Source of the DNA: an uncultured Rhodopila sp.
Lineage (GTDB): Bacteria; Pseudomonadota; Alphaproteobacteria; Acetobacterales; Acetobacteraceae
DNA: 64,000 nucleotides
Reading direction: 5' to 3'
NCBI GenBank assembly: GCA_903851415.1
Contig: CAINOE010000109.1
Coordinates: 183,241-247,240, forward strand
Part shown: positions 57,514-64,000 of the stretch, piece by piece
How positions within the stretch are numbered: the stretch's first letter is position 1
Layout: each line of letters starts with the position of its first letter
Notes under the pieces: model-generated
Told to the model about the DNA's origin: nothing
Database searches by the model: none
Seen by the model: only the letters and a program-made list of their open reading frames with translations
Made by a program: the position numbers and the translations under genes

Positions 57514-57669
57514 ATGCTCGACACTGCGGGAATCCTGTTGAGTACGATCATGATGGCAATCGTGATCGTCCAGGCGATACGGCTCGATCGGGTTCAGGCA
57601 TGGTTCCAAACGATCAGCCCGAAGGATCAATCGAAGCTGAAATCCCCGACATGGGACCGCGGCCGCTGA
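57514..57669 (+). CDS. 51-residue single-span membrane protein upstream of the ligase
   Basis: ATG 57514 follows GGGAG by eight bases and opens a 51-codon frame. It has one membrane segment (AGILLSTIMMAIVIVQAIRL) and a basic C-terminal tail (ISPKDQSKLKSPTWDRGR). The ligase gene starts 21 bases downstream on the same strand, so an operon is likely. It is too short for standard gene finding and I know no family for it. Confidence 0.55.
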   Translation: MLDTAGILLSTIMMAIVIVQAIRLDRVQAWFQTISPKDQSKLKSPTWDRGR

Positions 57670-57690
57670 ACCGCCCGGAGAGATAGCCCG

Positions 57691-59079
57691 GTGCGCAGCC
57701 TTTGGCTTCTGTTGCTCTTTGCGGCTTTCGCCGTGTTGGGCACGGGCGTGCCATTCATCGCGACGCTGGGCTACGAATGGGTCGACACGTTTCGTCCGCA
57801 AGACGTCGCCTTTGTCATCCTGAACCAGATCCCGGTCGCGATGATCATGGGCACGGTGGCCGTCTTCAGCTACCTGCTGATGGACCGGCGCTATCCGCCG
57901 CATCCTTCGCTCGAGGCCGGCTTAACGCTCGCGATGGCGGCCTGGATCACGCTGTCGCTGACCTGGGCTGAACTTCCAGACCCCGCGTGGGACAAGTGGA
58001 ATACGGTTATCAAAACCATCGGTTTTTCCATATTTGTTCCTTACGTGATCCGGTCGCGCGTGCAGATCGAGGCATTCGTTCAGACCTATGTATTCTCGCT
58101 GGCGGCGAATTTTGTTCCGTTCGGGATCAAGACGCTCATTTCGGGTGGCGGGTACGGCCAGAACCTCGGCCTGGAAAAGGGTAATACAGGTCTGAGCGAG
58201 GGCGGCCTGCTGTCAACCGTCTGCCTCATGGCGGTCCCGCTGGCACTTCATCTGTCGAAACACAGCCAACTCATTCCCCGCATAAAGCAGCTTGGCTGGG
58301 GCTACTGGGTTGCCGCCGCACTGGCAATCACAACGGCCATCGGCACGTACGAGCGAAGTGCCTTGATCGGCATGCTGGTTCTCGGCGCGTATATGTGGTC
58401 GCACAGCAGGCACAAGTTCGCCTTCGGCCTCGCGGGCATCTTAATGGCCGGTCTGGTCGCTGTTACAACATCAAATTCCTGGACCGAGCGAATCTCGACC
58501 ATCGGTGAGTTCCAAACCGAAAGCTCTGCTTATGTTCGGATACTCGTTTGGAAGTGGACGCTCGAATATACCTCGACGCATCCCCTGGGCGGCGGTTTCA
58601 TGTTGTATCTGATCGATCACGTGGAGGTTCCCGGTACATTGGATAGTCCGGGCTTTTCTCAGTTCGGCCGCGCGTTCCATTCGATTTACTTTGAGGTGTT
58701 GGGCGAGCAGGGCTACCCGGGACTGATACTGTTTGTTTTGCTGGCCGGCTCGATGCTCGTAAAACTGAGAATGCTGTCGAAGAAGGTCCGACCATATCCG
58801 GAGCTTGAATGGGTGGTATCGCTTTCGGACGCCCTGCAAAGCGGCCTGGCGGTTTTCCTGACGGCCGGTGCGTTCGTCGGCATCGCGTACCAGCCGATGT
58901 TCTGGTACTTCATTGCGATGGGCGTCAGCCTCAACGCCTATGTGTGGCGGTTCGAACACCCCGAATCAAAGACGTCAAGAATATTGCGAGCGATAAGCCG
59001 CAGGCCCGGATCGATCGTGCCGGCTCCGGCGAGCCGTATCGCGAAGCCGCCCTCGAAACCCTGGATCCCGGGACGCTAG
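57691..59079 (+). CDS. O-antigen ligase / exosortase-A-type O-glycosylation ligase
   Basis: The 462-residue protein has about 11 membrane helices and the Wzy_C-type loop in RILVWKWTLEYTSTHPLGGGF, with a later FHSIYFEVLGEQGYPGLILF. The conserved YERSALIGML also fits. The N-terminus (LLLLFAAFAVLGTGVPFIATLGYEWVDTFRPQDVAF) resembles the O-glycosylation ligases of the exosortase A system, and I prefer this subtype moderately. The start is GTG 57691 with GGAGAG upstream. No other polysaccharide or exosortase gene is near. It would transfer glycans at the periplasmic face. Confidence 0.82.
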   Translation: MRSLWLLLLFAAFAVLGTGVPFIATLGYEWVDTFRPQDVAFVILNQIPVAMIMGTVAVFSYLLMDRRYPPHPSLEAGLTLAMAAWITLSLTWAELPDPAWDKWNTVIKTIGFSIFVPYVIRSRVQIEAFVQTYVFSLAANFVPFGIKTLISGGGYGQNLGLEKGNTGLSEGGLLSTVCLMAVPLALHLSKHSQLIPRIKQLGWGYWVAAALAITTAIGTYERSALIGMLVLGAYMWSHSRHKFAFGLAGILMAGLVAVTTSNSWTERISTIGEFQTESSAYVRILVWKWTLEYTSTHPLGGGFMLYLIDHVEVPGTLDSPGFSQFGRAFHSIYFEVLGEQGYPGLILFVLLAGSMLVKLRMLSKKVRPYPELEWVVSLSDALQSGLAVFLTAGAFVGIAYQPMFWYFIAMGVSLNAYVWRFEHPESKTSRILRAISRRPGSIVPAPASRIAKPPSKPWIPGR

Positions 59080-59140
59080 AGTCGTCCCGGGCGCTCCCGG
59101 TCGTGCCGGAATTGCGCCGGCGAAACTGGAGTGTGCCGGC

Positions 59141-59162
59141 GGAGCTGCGCCTGTGCAGCTCC
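59141..59162. terminator. hairpin between convergent ligase and dienelactone hydrolase genes
   Basis: GGAGCTGC (59141-59148) pairs perfectly with GCAGCTCC (59155-59162) around GCCTGT. It lies between two converging genes, so it may act as a bidirectional terminator, although there is no T run on either side. Confidence 0.4.
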
Positions 59163-59178
59163 TCCTTCGTCCACCACT

Positions 59179-59844
59179 TCAGGCGAGATGCCTGGCAAAG
59201 AAATCCAATGTCCGCTGTTGCGCCAACTCGTAATCCGCCCTGCTGTAAGAGCCCCGCTCGTCGCAGCCAAACCCGTGCTGCGCGCCCTCATACACGTAGA
59301 TCTCCGCCTTCGGCTGCGCCGCGCGAACCGCATCGACGTCCTGAAGGGGAATCGACGCATCCTTTTCGCCGAAATGAAACTGCACCGGAGCGTTCGGCCG
59401 CTCGTCCTTCGTGCCGGCGACACCGCCGCCATACCACGCGGAGGCTGCCGCGAATTTCGTTGTCCGCGTCGCACCCCACCATGCCACCGTGCCTCCGAAG
59501 CAATAGCCGACGATGCCGAGCTTCTTGCCGGACAGATGGTCCGCCGCGGCTTCGATGTCCTTGATCACCTCCGCGTCGGTCAGTTTCATCCGAAACGCGC
59601 GGCCCTTGTCGATGTCCGCCTGGGTGTAGCCAAGCTCCACGCCCGGCTCGACGCGGTCGAACAGCGCCGGCGCCACGACCGCATAGCCCTGCGCCGCGAA
59701 ACGGTCCGCCACGCTGCGGATGTGGTGGTTGACCCCAAAGATCTCCTGCACCACCACGATGCCCCTGGCGGCATCGGCCGGACCCGCCACATAAGCTGAC
59801 AGACTGAACCCTTCGGCCGCCTTCAACTGGATCGTCTCACCCAT
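59179..59844 (-). CDS. dienelactone hydrolase family protein
   Basis: The 221-residue hydrolase matches the DLH family: GIVVVQEIFGVNHHIRSVADRFAAQGYAVVAPALFDR, GIVGYCFGGTVAWWGAT with the catalytic Cys, FHFGEKDASIPL with Asp, and EGAQHGFGCDERGSY with His. The triad Cys-Asp-His is intact. It could open dienelactones or act on other small esters; no aromatic-degradation genes lie nearby. Length is typical. Confidence 0.92.
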   Translation of the reverse strand: MGETIQLKAAEGFSLSAYVAGPADAARGIVVVQEIFGVNHHIRSVADRFAAQGYAVVAPALFDRVEPGVELGYTQADIDKGRAFRMKLTDAEVIKDIEAAADHLSGKKLGIVGYCFGGTVAWWGATRTTKFAAASAWYGGGVAGTKDERPNAPVQFHFGEKDASIPLQDVDAVRAAQPKAEIYVYEGAQHGFGCDERGSYSRADYELAQQRTLDFFARHLA

Positions 59845-59932
59845 TCCATTCCTCCGCGCCGATTGTCAAATTCCGGCGGACAGGTTGGCAAAGTTGGCCG
59901 ATGCGTCAACCGTGCCCATGTGACAGGTTGGT

Positions 59933-60616
59933 TCAACCGCCCACCGAGACGACATCGCTGAACGGCAGCGTCAGGCCGCCCATTTGCAGATCGACGGTGC
60001 CGCTGTTGTTGGTGACCGAAGTAGCCGTCCCGGTCACCGTGAACGGCACCGCGGTCGTCGTTCCATTCGGCCCGAGCGCCGTGACCGACACGGTGTAGGC
60101 GCCGTCCGGCTCGGTGCTGCCGTTGCCGGTCCTGCCGTTCCACGTCCAGGTGTTGGATCCGGCGGTGCTGGTCATCGTGGCGCTCGCCACCTGCGCGCCT
60201 GAGGCGTTTGTGACGGAGATGGCAACCGGCTCGGCCGCCGTCGTGTTGAAGTTGATCGAGGCGGTTCCGCTCTGCAACGAAAGCTGCGTGCTGTTCACCA
60301 CCACCTGCTTGCCGAGCATCGCCGACGACTGCTCGACCTGGCTCGCCTGAGTAAGCTGAATAAGCTGCGTCAGGTCGCTGTTCGTGTTGATCTGCTGCTC
60401 CACCGAGGAGAACTGCACCAGTTCGCTGGTGAACTGGTTTGAATCCATCGGTGACGAAGGGTCCTGGTTCTGAAGCTGGGTCATCAGCAGCGTCAGGAAG
60501 TCGGAGAAGTTGCCGCTCAGGCTGTTCAGGGCAGCGCTGCCGGTCTGCGCCGCGACGCTGCCACCGGGGGACGCGGACGCGGCGGTGCCGGTCGATGACG
60601 TTACGGTTCCACTCAT
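59933..60616 (-). CDS. flgD: flagellar hook assembly protein FlgD
   Basis: The 227-residue protein has the FlgD N-terminal signature SGNFSDFLTLLMTQLQNQDPSSPMDSNQFTSELVQFSSVEQQINTN. A C-terminal Ig-like/tudor region follows (TASINFNTTAAEPVAISVTNASGAQVAS, GSNTWTWNGRTGNGSTEPDGAYTVSV). It is the scaffold on which FlgE polymerises, removed after hook completion. It follows fliK by 21 bases in the leftward operon. Confidence 0.96.
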   Translation of the reverse strand: MSGTVTSSTGTAASASPGGSVAAQTGSAALNSLSGNFSDFLTLLMTQLQNQDPSSPMDSNQFTSELVQFSSVEQQINTNSDLTQLIQLTQASQVEQSSAMLGKQVVVNSTQLSLQSGTASINFNTTAAEPVAISVTNASGAQVASATMTSTAGSNTWTWNGRTGNGSTEPDGAYTVSVTALGPNGTTTAVPFTVTGTATSVTNNSGTVDLQMGGLTLPFSDVVSVGG

Positions 60617-60637
60617 GATTGACGCTCCTGCTGATGG

Positions 60638-61885
60638 CTATGCAACGATGTCTACTCCTACACGGAACGATATCGCGGCCGGCGCGGCAGTCTTCTCAGC
60701 GGATAAGCGGGTTTGCCGGCGCGCACCGGGGTCGCCGCCCGCCTCGCCGCCGCCGTAGCCGCCCTTGCCGCTGCCGTCGGGACTGTTGCCGTTCGCCGGC
60801 CCTGTCCCCGCCTGGTCGCGGGATGGCAGGTTTGATCCGTTGCCGCCCGCCGCCGAGGACTGAACCGGGGCGGTGTGAAAGGTGACGGTGCGGCCGGCGG
60901 CGGGCACGCCGGCATCGTCCAGCGCCCGGTGAAGCTGCGGCTGGTCCCGCAGCAGCGCCTGCAGCGTGTCCGCCTTTTCAGCCGTGATCGCGACATGCGC
61001 CGCCCCCGTGTCGCTGCGGCCGATCTGCACCTGGACCACGCCGAGTTCGGCGGGGTGCAGCCGCAAGGTCATCTGCTGGCTGCCATCCGCGGCGGGTCCG
61101 AGGGTCAGCAACGCAGAGCCGATCTGCGCCGCCGGAGGCGTGACCGCGGCAGGCGCCACGTGGGCCGGAGCAGCGGACGCGGACACCGCGGCCGTGGTCG
61201 CGGTTGGTTCCGCCGGTAAGCTGGATGGCATGATAGCCAGACTGCGCGGCTCGGCAGTGGCGCGGGCAGGCTGTTCGGCCGCGAGGGCGGCTGCTCGCAG
61301 CGGGCGGTTGGTTGCGGCCGAGGCGGCCGAACCGGTGGTCTCCGCCCCACTGACGGGCGCGGTCTCGACCGGCGCCGCATCCTGCCGCGTCGGCCGATCG
61401 GCGGCACCGGACGCGGCGGTGGAGGCGGCAGCGGTTTCGGTATCGCCGCCGGCTGCCGCACCTCGCTGCGACGGCGTCTGGTCGGCGTGAGGTTCCGGGA
61501 GCATCGGCTGCGGCACGGCCACGGGAAGCGGCGCCACGCCGGAGGGGCCCGTGTCGGCGGCGGCGACCGGTTCGGCGACAGAGGCTGGCTTGGCGGGACG
61601 ACCGGGTTTCGGTGCGGGCGCGCCGGTGCCTTCGGCCTCGGGAGGCACGGCCTCTGGCGCTGCCGGCGGCCCGGCACCGGCTGTTTGCGAAGCGGCTTCC
61701 GTCTGACCCTCCTCGGCCGGGACGACAGCCCCCTGCTCAGCCGCCGCGCTGTCCGCGGTGCGCAGAAGCTGCAGGAACGCATCCCCGCCTGAACCCGGAG
61801 ATGACGTCGCTCGGCTGGTCGGAGCGATCGGTCCATTCGATGGCACGGTCGCGATGGCGGCTGGCAAAACCGGTTCTCCTGCCAT
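60638..61885 (-). CDS. fliK: flagellar hook-length control protein FliK
   Basis: The 415-residue protein is Ala/Pro/Glu-rich and low complexity over most of its length. Its C-terminal hook-length domain is recognisable: MTLRLHPAELGVVQVQIGRSDTGAAHVAITAEKADTLQALLRDQPQLHRALDDAGVPAAGRTVTFHT. FliK is a secreted ruler that switches export specificity from hook to filament. A sigma-54 type promoter lies just upstream. It is encoded ahead of flgD, and divergently to flgE-flgK. Confidence 0.9.
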   Translation of the reverse strand: MAGEPVLPAAIATVPSNGPIAPTSRATSSPGSGGDAFLQLLRTADSAAAEQGAVVPAEEGQTEAASQTAGAGPPAAPEAVPPEAEGTGAPAPKPGRPAKPASVAEPVAAADTGPSGVAPLPVAVPQPMLPEPHADQTPSQRGAAAGGDTETAAASTAASGAADRPTRQDAAPVETAPVSGAETTGSAASAATNRPLRAAALAAEQPARATAEPRSLAIMPSSLPAEPTATTAAVSASAAPAHVAPAAVTPPAAQIGSALLTLGPAADGSQQMTLRLHPAELGVVQVQIGRSDTGAAHVAITAEKADTLQALLRDQPQLHRALDDAGVPAAGRTVTFHTAPVQSSAAGGNGSNLPSRDQAGTGPANGNSPDGSGKGGYGGGEAGGDPGARRQTRLSAEKTAAPAAISFRVGVDIVA

Positions 61886-61909
61886 GCGGATTTTCCTTCG
61901 GACGTGTCA

Positions 61910-61925
61910 AGCAATGTCCGGGCCA
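61910..61925 (-). promoter_or_regulatory. sigma-54 type promoter of fliK-flgD
   Basis: On the minus strand TGGCCCG-GACA-TTGCT matches the sigma-54 consensus TGGCACG-N4-TTGCW with one change, with GG and GC spaced by ten bases. A start near 61900 would leave a leader of about 15 bases, with AAGGA in place before fliK. Confidence 0.68.
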
Positions 61926-62056
61926 AGCCGAAACAGCAGCAAGAGCTCGCTTTCCGCGGATGACCAGGCAAGTCCTGCCGGGTCTTTTCTGCCGGGTGGC
62001 TTCCTGCTGCCCGGAGGTGTGCCGCGCAAGTCAAGGACCATCCGTTACTCCGCGCT

Positions 62057-62072
62057 TGGCACGTTTCATGCT
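62057..62072 (+). promoter_or_regulatory. sigma-54 type promoter of flgE-flgK
   Basis: TGGCACG-TTTC-ATGCT has a perfect -24 element, a -12 element with one mismatch and correct GG-N10-GC spacing. The start would fall near 62083, about 28 bases before the flgE start codon. Confidence 0.72.
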
Positions 62073-62110
62073 GACGCATCAGTCCATCCTGACCAGGAGG
62101 GTCCCCGGCG

Positions 62111-63445
62111 ATGTCCTTATTTGGTGCGATCAACACCGCGATCAGCGGTCTCGGCGCGCAATCCACCGCGTTCGGCAATATCAGCGAGGACGTTGCCAAC
62201 AGCCAGACCGTCGGCTTCAAGCGCGTCGACACCAGCTTCGTCAATTACCTGACGACCAGCACGCCAACGGAGAACGAGCCGGGATCGGTTGTCGCCACCC
62301 CGGACTATGTCAACAACGTTCAAGGCACCATCACGCAGACCGACAATCCGCTGGGCATGGCCATCGCCGGCCAGGGCTTCTTCGCCGTTTCCAAGGCCAC
62401 GAGCGACGTGAACAACGTGCCGACGTTCAACCCGCAGCAATACTATACGCGGGCCGGCGACTTCTCGATGAACGCCGCCGGCTATCTGGTGAACAGCGCC
62501 GGGCTTTACCTGAACGGTTGGTCGGTCGATCCGGCGACGAGCGCCGTCAACCAGAACGCGCTTGCGCCGATACAGGTCAGCCAGTCCACCTATAACCCCG
62601 TGGCGACATCCTCGGTTACCCTGGCGGCGAACCTGCCCGCCACCCCGACGACCGGCACCGCGACGGCCGCATCGCCGCTGTCCTCGGACATCACCGTCTA
62701 CGATTCGCTCGGGACAGCCCACACCGTTGCTTTGAACTGGACCAAGAACGCGACGAACGACTGGACGGTGCAGGTCAGCGTGCCCGACAACACGACCGGC
62801 ACGACCGACCTCGGCGCGGCCGACGTGCAATTCGGCTCGACCAGCGGCAATGCCGTGGCGGACGGCACGATCGGATCGGTTGCGGCATCGGCAACCGATC
62901 CCGGCACGGTGACGACCAGCACCTACGGCGCGGGCGCAACATCGAGCCTCAGCTTCACCGCCGATTTCGGCACGGGCGCGCAGACGATCCAGGTCAATCT
63001 CGGCACTTATGGCGGCACCAACGGTGTCACCCAATACGCCGGCACCAGCTACAGCCTGCTTGGCCTGACCCAGAACGGCATCCCGCCGGGCAGTTTCTCC
63101 GGCGTCACCACGCAGGCCAACGGCGATGTCGTTGTCAACTACAACAACGGCCAGAGCCGGACGATCGCGCAAATCCCCATCGTGACGTTCAACGCTCCCA
63201 ACGCACTGCAAAGCCAGAACGGTCAGTCATTCACCGCCACGACCGAAAGCGGCACGCCGCTGGCCGAAAGCGCCGGCACGAGTGGTGCGGGCAACATCGT
63301 CACCGGATCGGTTGAGGGGTCGAACGTCGATATCGCCACCGAATTCTCCAACCTGATCGTCGCGCAGCAGGCCTACTCTTCGAACGCCAAGGTGGTCACC
63401 ACCGCCAACCAGATGCTGCAAGCCACGCTGCAAATGGTGGCATGA
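62111..63445 (+). CDS. flgE: flagellar hook protein FlgE
   Basis: The 444-residue protein has the axial-protein N-terminus SLFGAINTAISGLGAQSTAFGNISEDVANSQTVGFKRVDT and the C-terminal coiled-coil motif NVDIATEFSNLIVAQQAYSSNAKVVTTANQMLQATLQMV. Internally it contains the hook-type variable domains with many Thr/Ser/Gly. It starts with AGGAGGG upstream. It assembles the flexible hook outside the cell. flgK follows after four bases. Confidence 0.96.
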   Translation: MSLFGAINTAISGLGAQSTAFGNISEDVANSQTVGFKRVDTSFVNYLTTSTPTENEPGSVVATPDYVNNVQGTITQTDNPLGMAIAGQGFFAVSKATSDVNNVPTFNPQQYYTRAGDFSMNAAGYLVNSAGLYLNGWSVDPATSAVNQNALAPIQVSQSTYNPVATSSVTLAANLPATPTTGTATAASPLSSDITVYDSLGTAHTVALNWTKNATNDWTVQVSVPDNTTGTTDLGAADVQFGSTSGNAVADGTIGSVAASATDPGTVTTSTYGAGATSSLSFTADFGTGAQTIQVNLGTYGGTNGVTQYAGTSYSLLGLTQNGIPPGSFSGVTTQANGDVVVNYNNGQSRTIAQIPIVTFNAPNALQSQNGQSFTATTESGTPLAESAGTSGAGNIVTGSVEGSNVDIATEFSNLIVAQQAYSSNAKVVTTANQMLQATLQMVA

Positions 63446-63449
63446 CCGC

Positions 63450-64000
63450 ATGAGCCTCGATTCGGCGCTGTCCATCGCCAGAGGGGGGCTGGCGAACATC
63501 AACGCACAGTTCGCGCTGATCTCCCAGAACGTCGCGAATGCCGCCACGCCGTCCTATGCCGTCGAGGTCAGCACCCAGACCGCGCTGACCTCGGACGGAA
63601 TCGGGCTGGGCGTGCGGACCGGGCCGGCGACGTTGCAGATCGACCAGACGCTGCAAGCCTCGATGCAGCAGCAGAACGCGACGGTGACCGGCCTGCAGAC
63701 AACGCAAACGGCATTGCAGGCGATCGACAGCGTGCTGGGCACGCCGGGGTCGGGAAGCGACATCGGCAGCCTGCTTGGCAACCTGAAGAACAGCTTCTCC
63801 ACCTTGCTGAATGACCCGGGCAGCCAGACGCAGCAAAGCGCCGTGGTGTCCTCGGCGACCACGCTCGCGAACGGCATCAACAGCCTGAGTGCGGCCTACA
63901 CGGCGCAGCGCCAGGCGGCGCAAGCCGATCTGGGTTCGGCGGTCAACACGCTGAACAACACGCTGGCGACCATCGGCCAGCTCAACAGCCAGATCGTGAC
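63450..64000 (+). CDS. flgK: flagellar hook-associated protein FlgK (5' part)
   Basis: The frame starts at ATG 63450 and runs off the right edge; 183 codons are visible. The N-terminus reads SLDSALSIARGGLANINAQFALISQNVANAATPSYA, the axial-protein signature. LGNLKNSFSTLLNDPGSQTQQSAVVSSATTLANGINSLSAAY is the FlgK-specific helical part. It joins hook and filament. The gene belongs to the sigma-54 dependent flgE operon. Confidence 0.92.
   Translation, partial: MSLDSALSIARGGLANINAQFALISQNVANAATPSYAVEVSTQTALTSDGIGLGVRTGPATLQIDQTLQASMQQQNATVTGLQTTQTALQAIDSVLGTPGSGSDIGSLLGNLKNSFSTLLNDPGSQTQQSAVVSSATTLANGINSLSAAYTAQRQAAQADLGSAVNTLNNTLATIGQLNSQIV

Noticed and set aside
1..64000. tRNA, rRNA, CRISPR arrays, prophage or transposase genes
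   Set aside because: I looked for them on both strands and saw none; no phage structural genes, integrase or insertion-sequence transposase is present.

Overview
The window looks like chromosomal DNA of a high-GC alphaproteobacterium, most likely in the Rhodospirillales/Acetobacteraceae. The placement rests on protein character and gene order (petABC-mtnP, hslV-hslU, trpG-trpD-trpC-moaC, rplM-rpsI, a RpoE-ChrR type sigma/anti-sigma pair, flagellar genes with sigma-54 promoters). No rRNA or tRNA was found, so the genus stays open. Most of the window is core genome. Accessory touches are three toxin-antitoxin-like pairs, dispersed palindromic repeats, one decaying gene and one gene-poor stretch of lower GC.

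Layout. 1-3.2 kb: 5' part of a cytochrome c maturation protein (CcmI), a long gene-free stretch with a paired inverted repeat and an FNR-type box, a CoA-transferase, and a candidate small RNA. 3.2-11.9 kb: hydrolase, histidine kinase, ribokinase-like kinase, DASS anion transporter under a perfect FNR-type box, EpmA, and a DUF1285-NUDIX-CreA operon. 12.0-18.7 kb: a four-gene MoxR/DUF58/BatA-DUF4159/VWA operon. 18.8-25 kb: BrnT-type toxin-antitoxin pair, GMC dehydrogenase with Tat small subunit, SufE, AbrB/Doc pair, HslUV protease. 25-32 kb: glutathione synthetase, atypical thioredoxin, gene-poor stretch with an XRE regulator and an orphan receiver protein, then L13/S9. 30.4-34.2 kb: two adjacent Cache-domain receptors (MCP; GGDEF-EAL). 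34.7-38.4 kb: trpGDC-moaC and a DUF4160/DUF2442 pair.

39.4-47 kb is the most coherent accessory-function region. An ECF sigma factor and ChrR-type zinc anti-sigma factor head a leftward operon (esterase lipoprotein, DUF1295 protein, Cfa-like methyltransferase). A rightward operon (FAD oxidoreductase, DUF1365, second Cfa-like methyltransferase) diverges from it. The shared intergenic region carries two oppositely oriented TGATCC-N18-TA(A/T) promoters, so both arms read as one photo-oxidative-stress lipid-modification regulon.

47-64 kb: UPF0149 protein, AsmA-family protein, a decayed NIPSNAP gene, a second candidate small RNA sharing the decamer GTTTCCTCCC with the first, a DUF429-like protein, HemF, the cytochrome bc1 operon with MTA phosphorylase, an RlpA-like protein, a 51-residue membrane protein with an O-antigen/exosortase-type ligase, dienelactone hydrolase, and a divergent flagellar cluster (fliK-flgD leftward, flgE-flgK rightward) with a sigma-54 type promoter on each side. 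Functions are inferred from sequence reading alone; no database search was possible.
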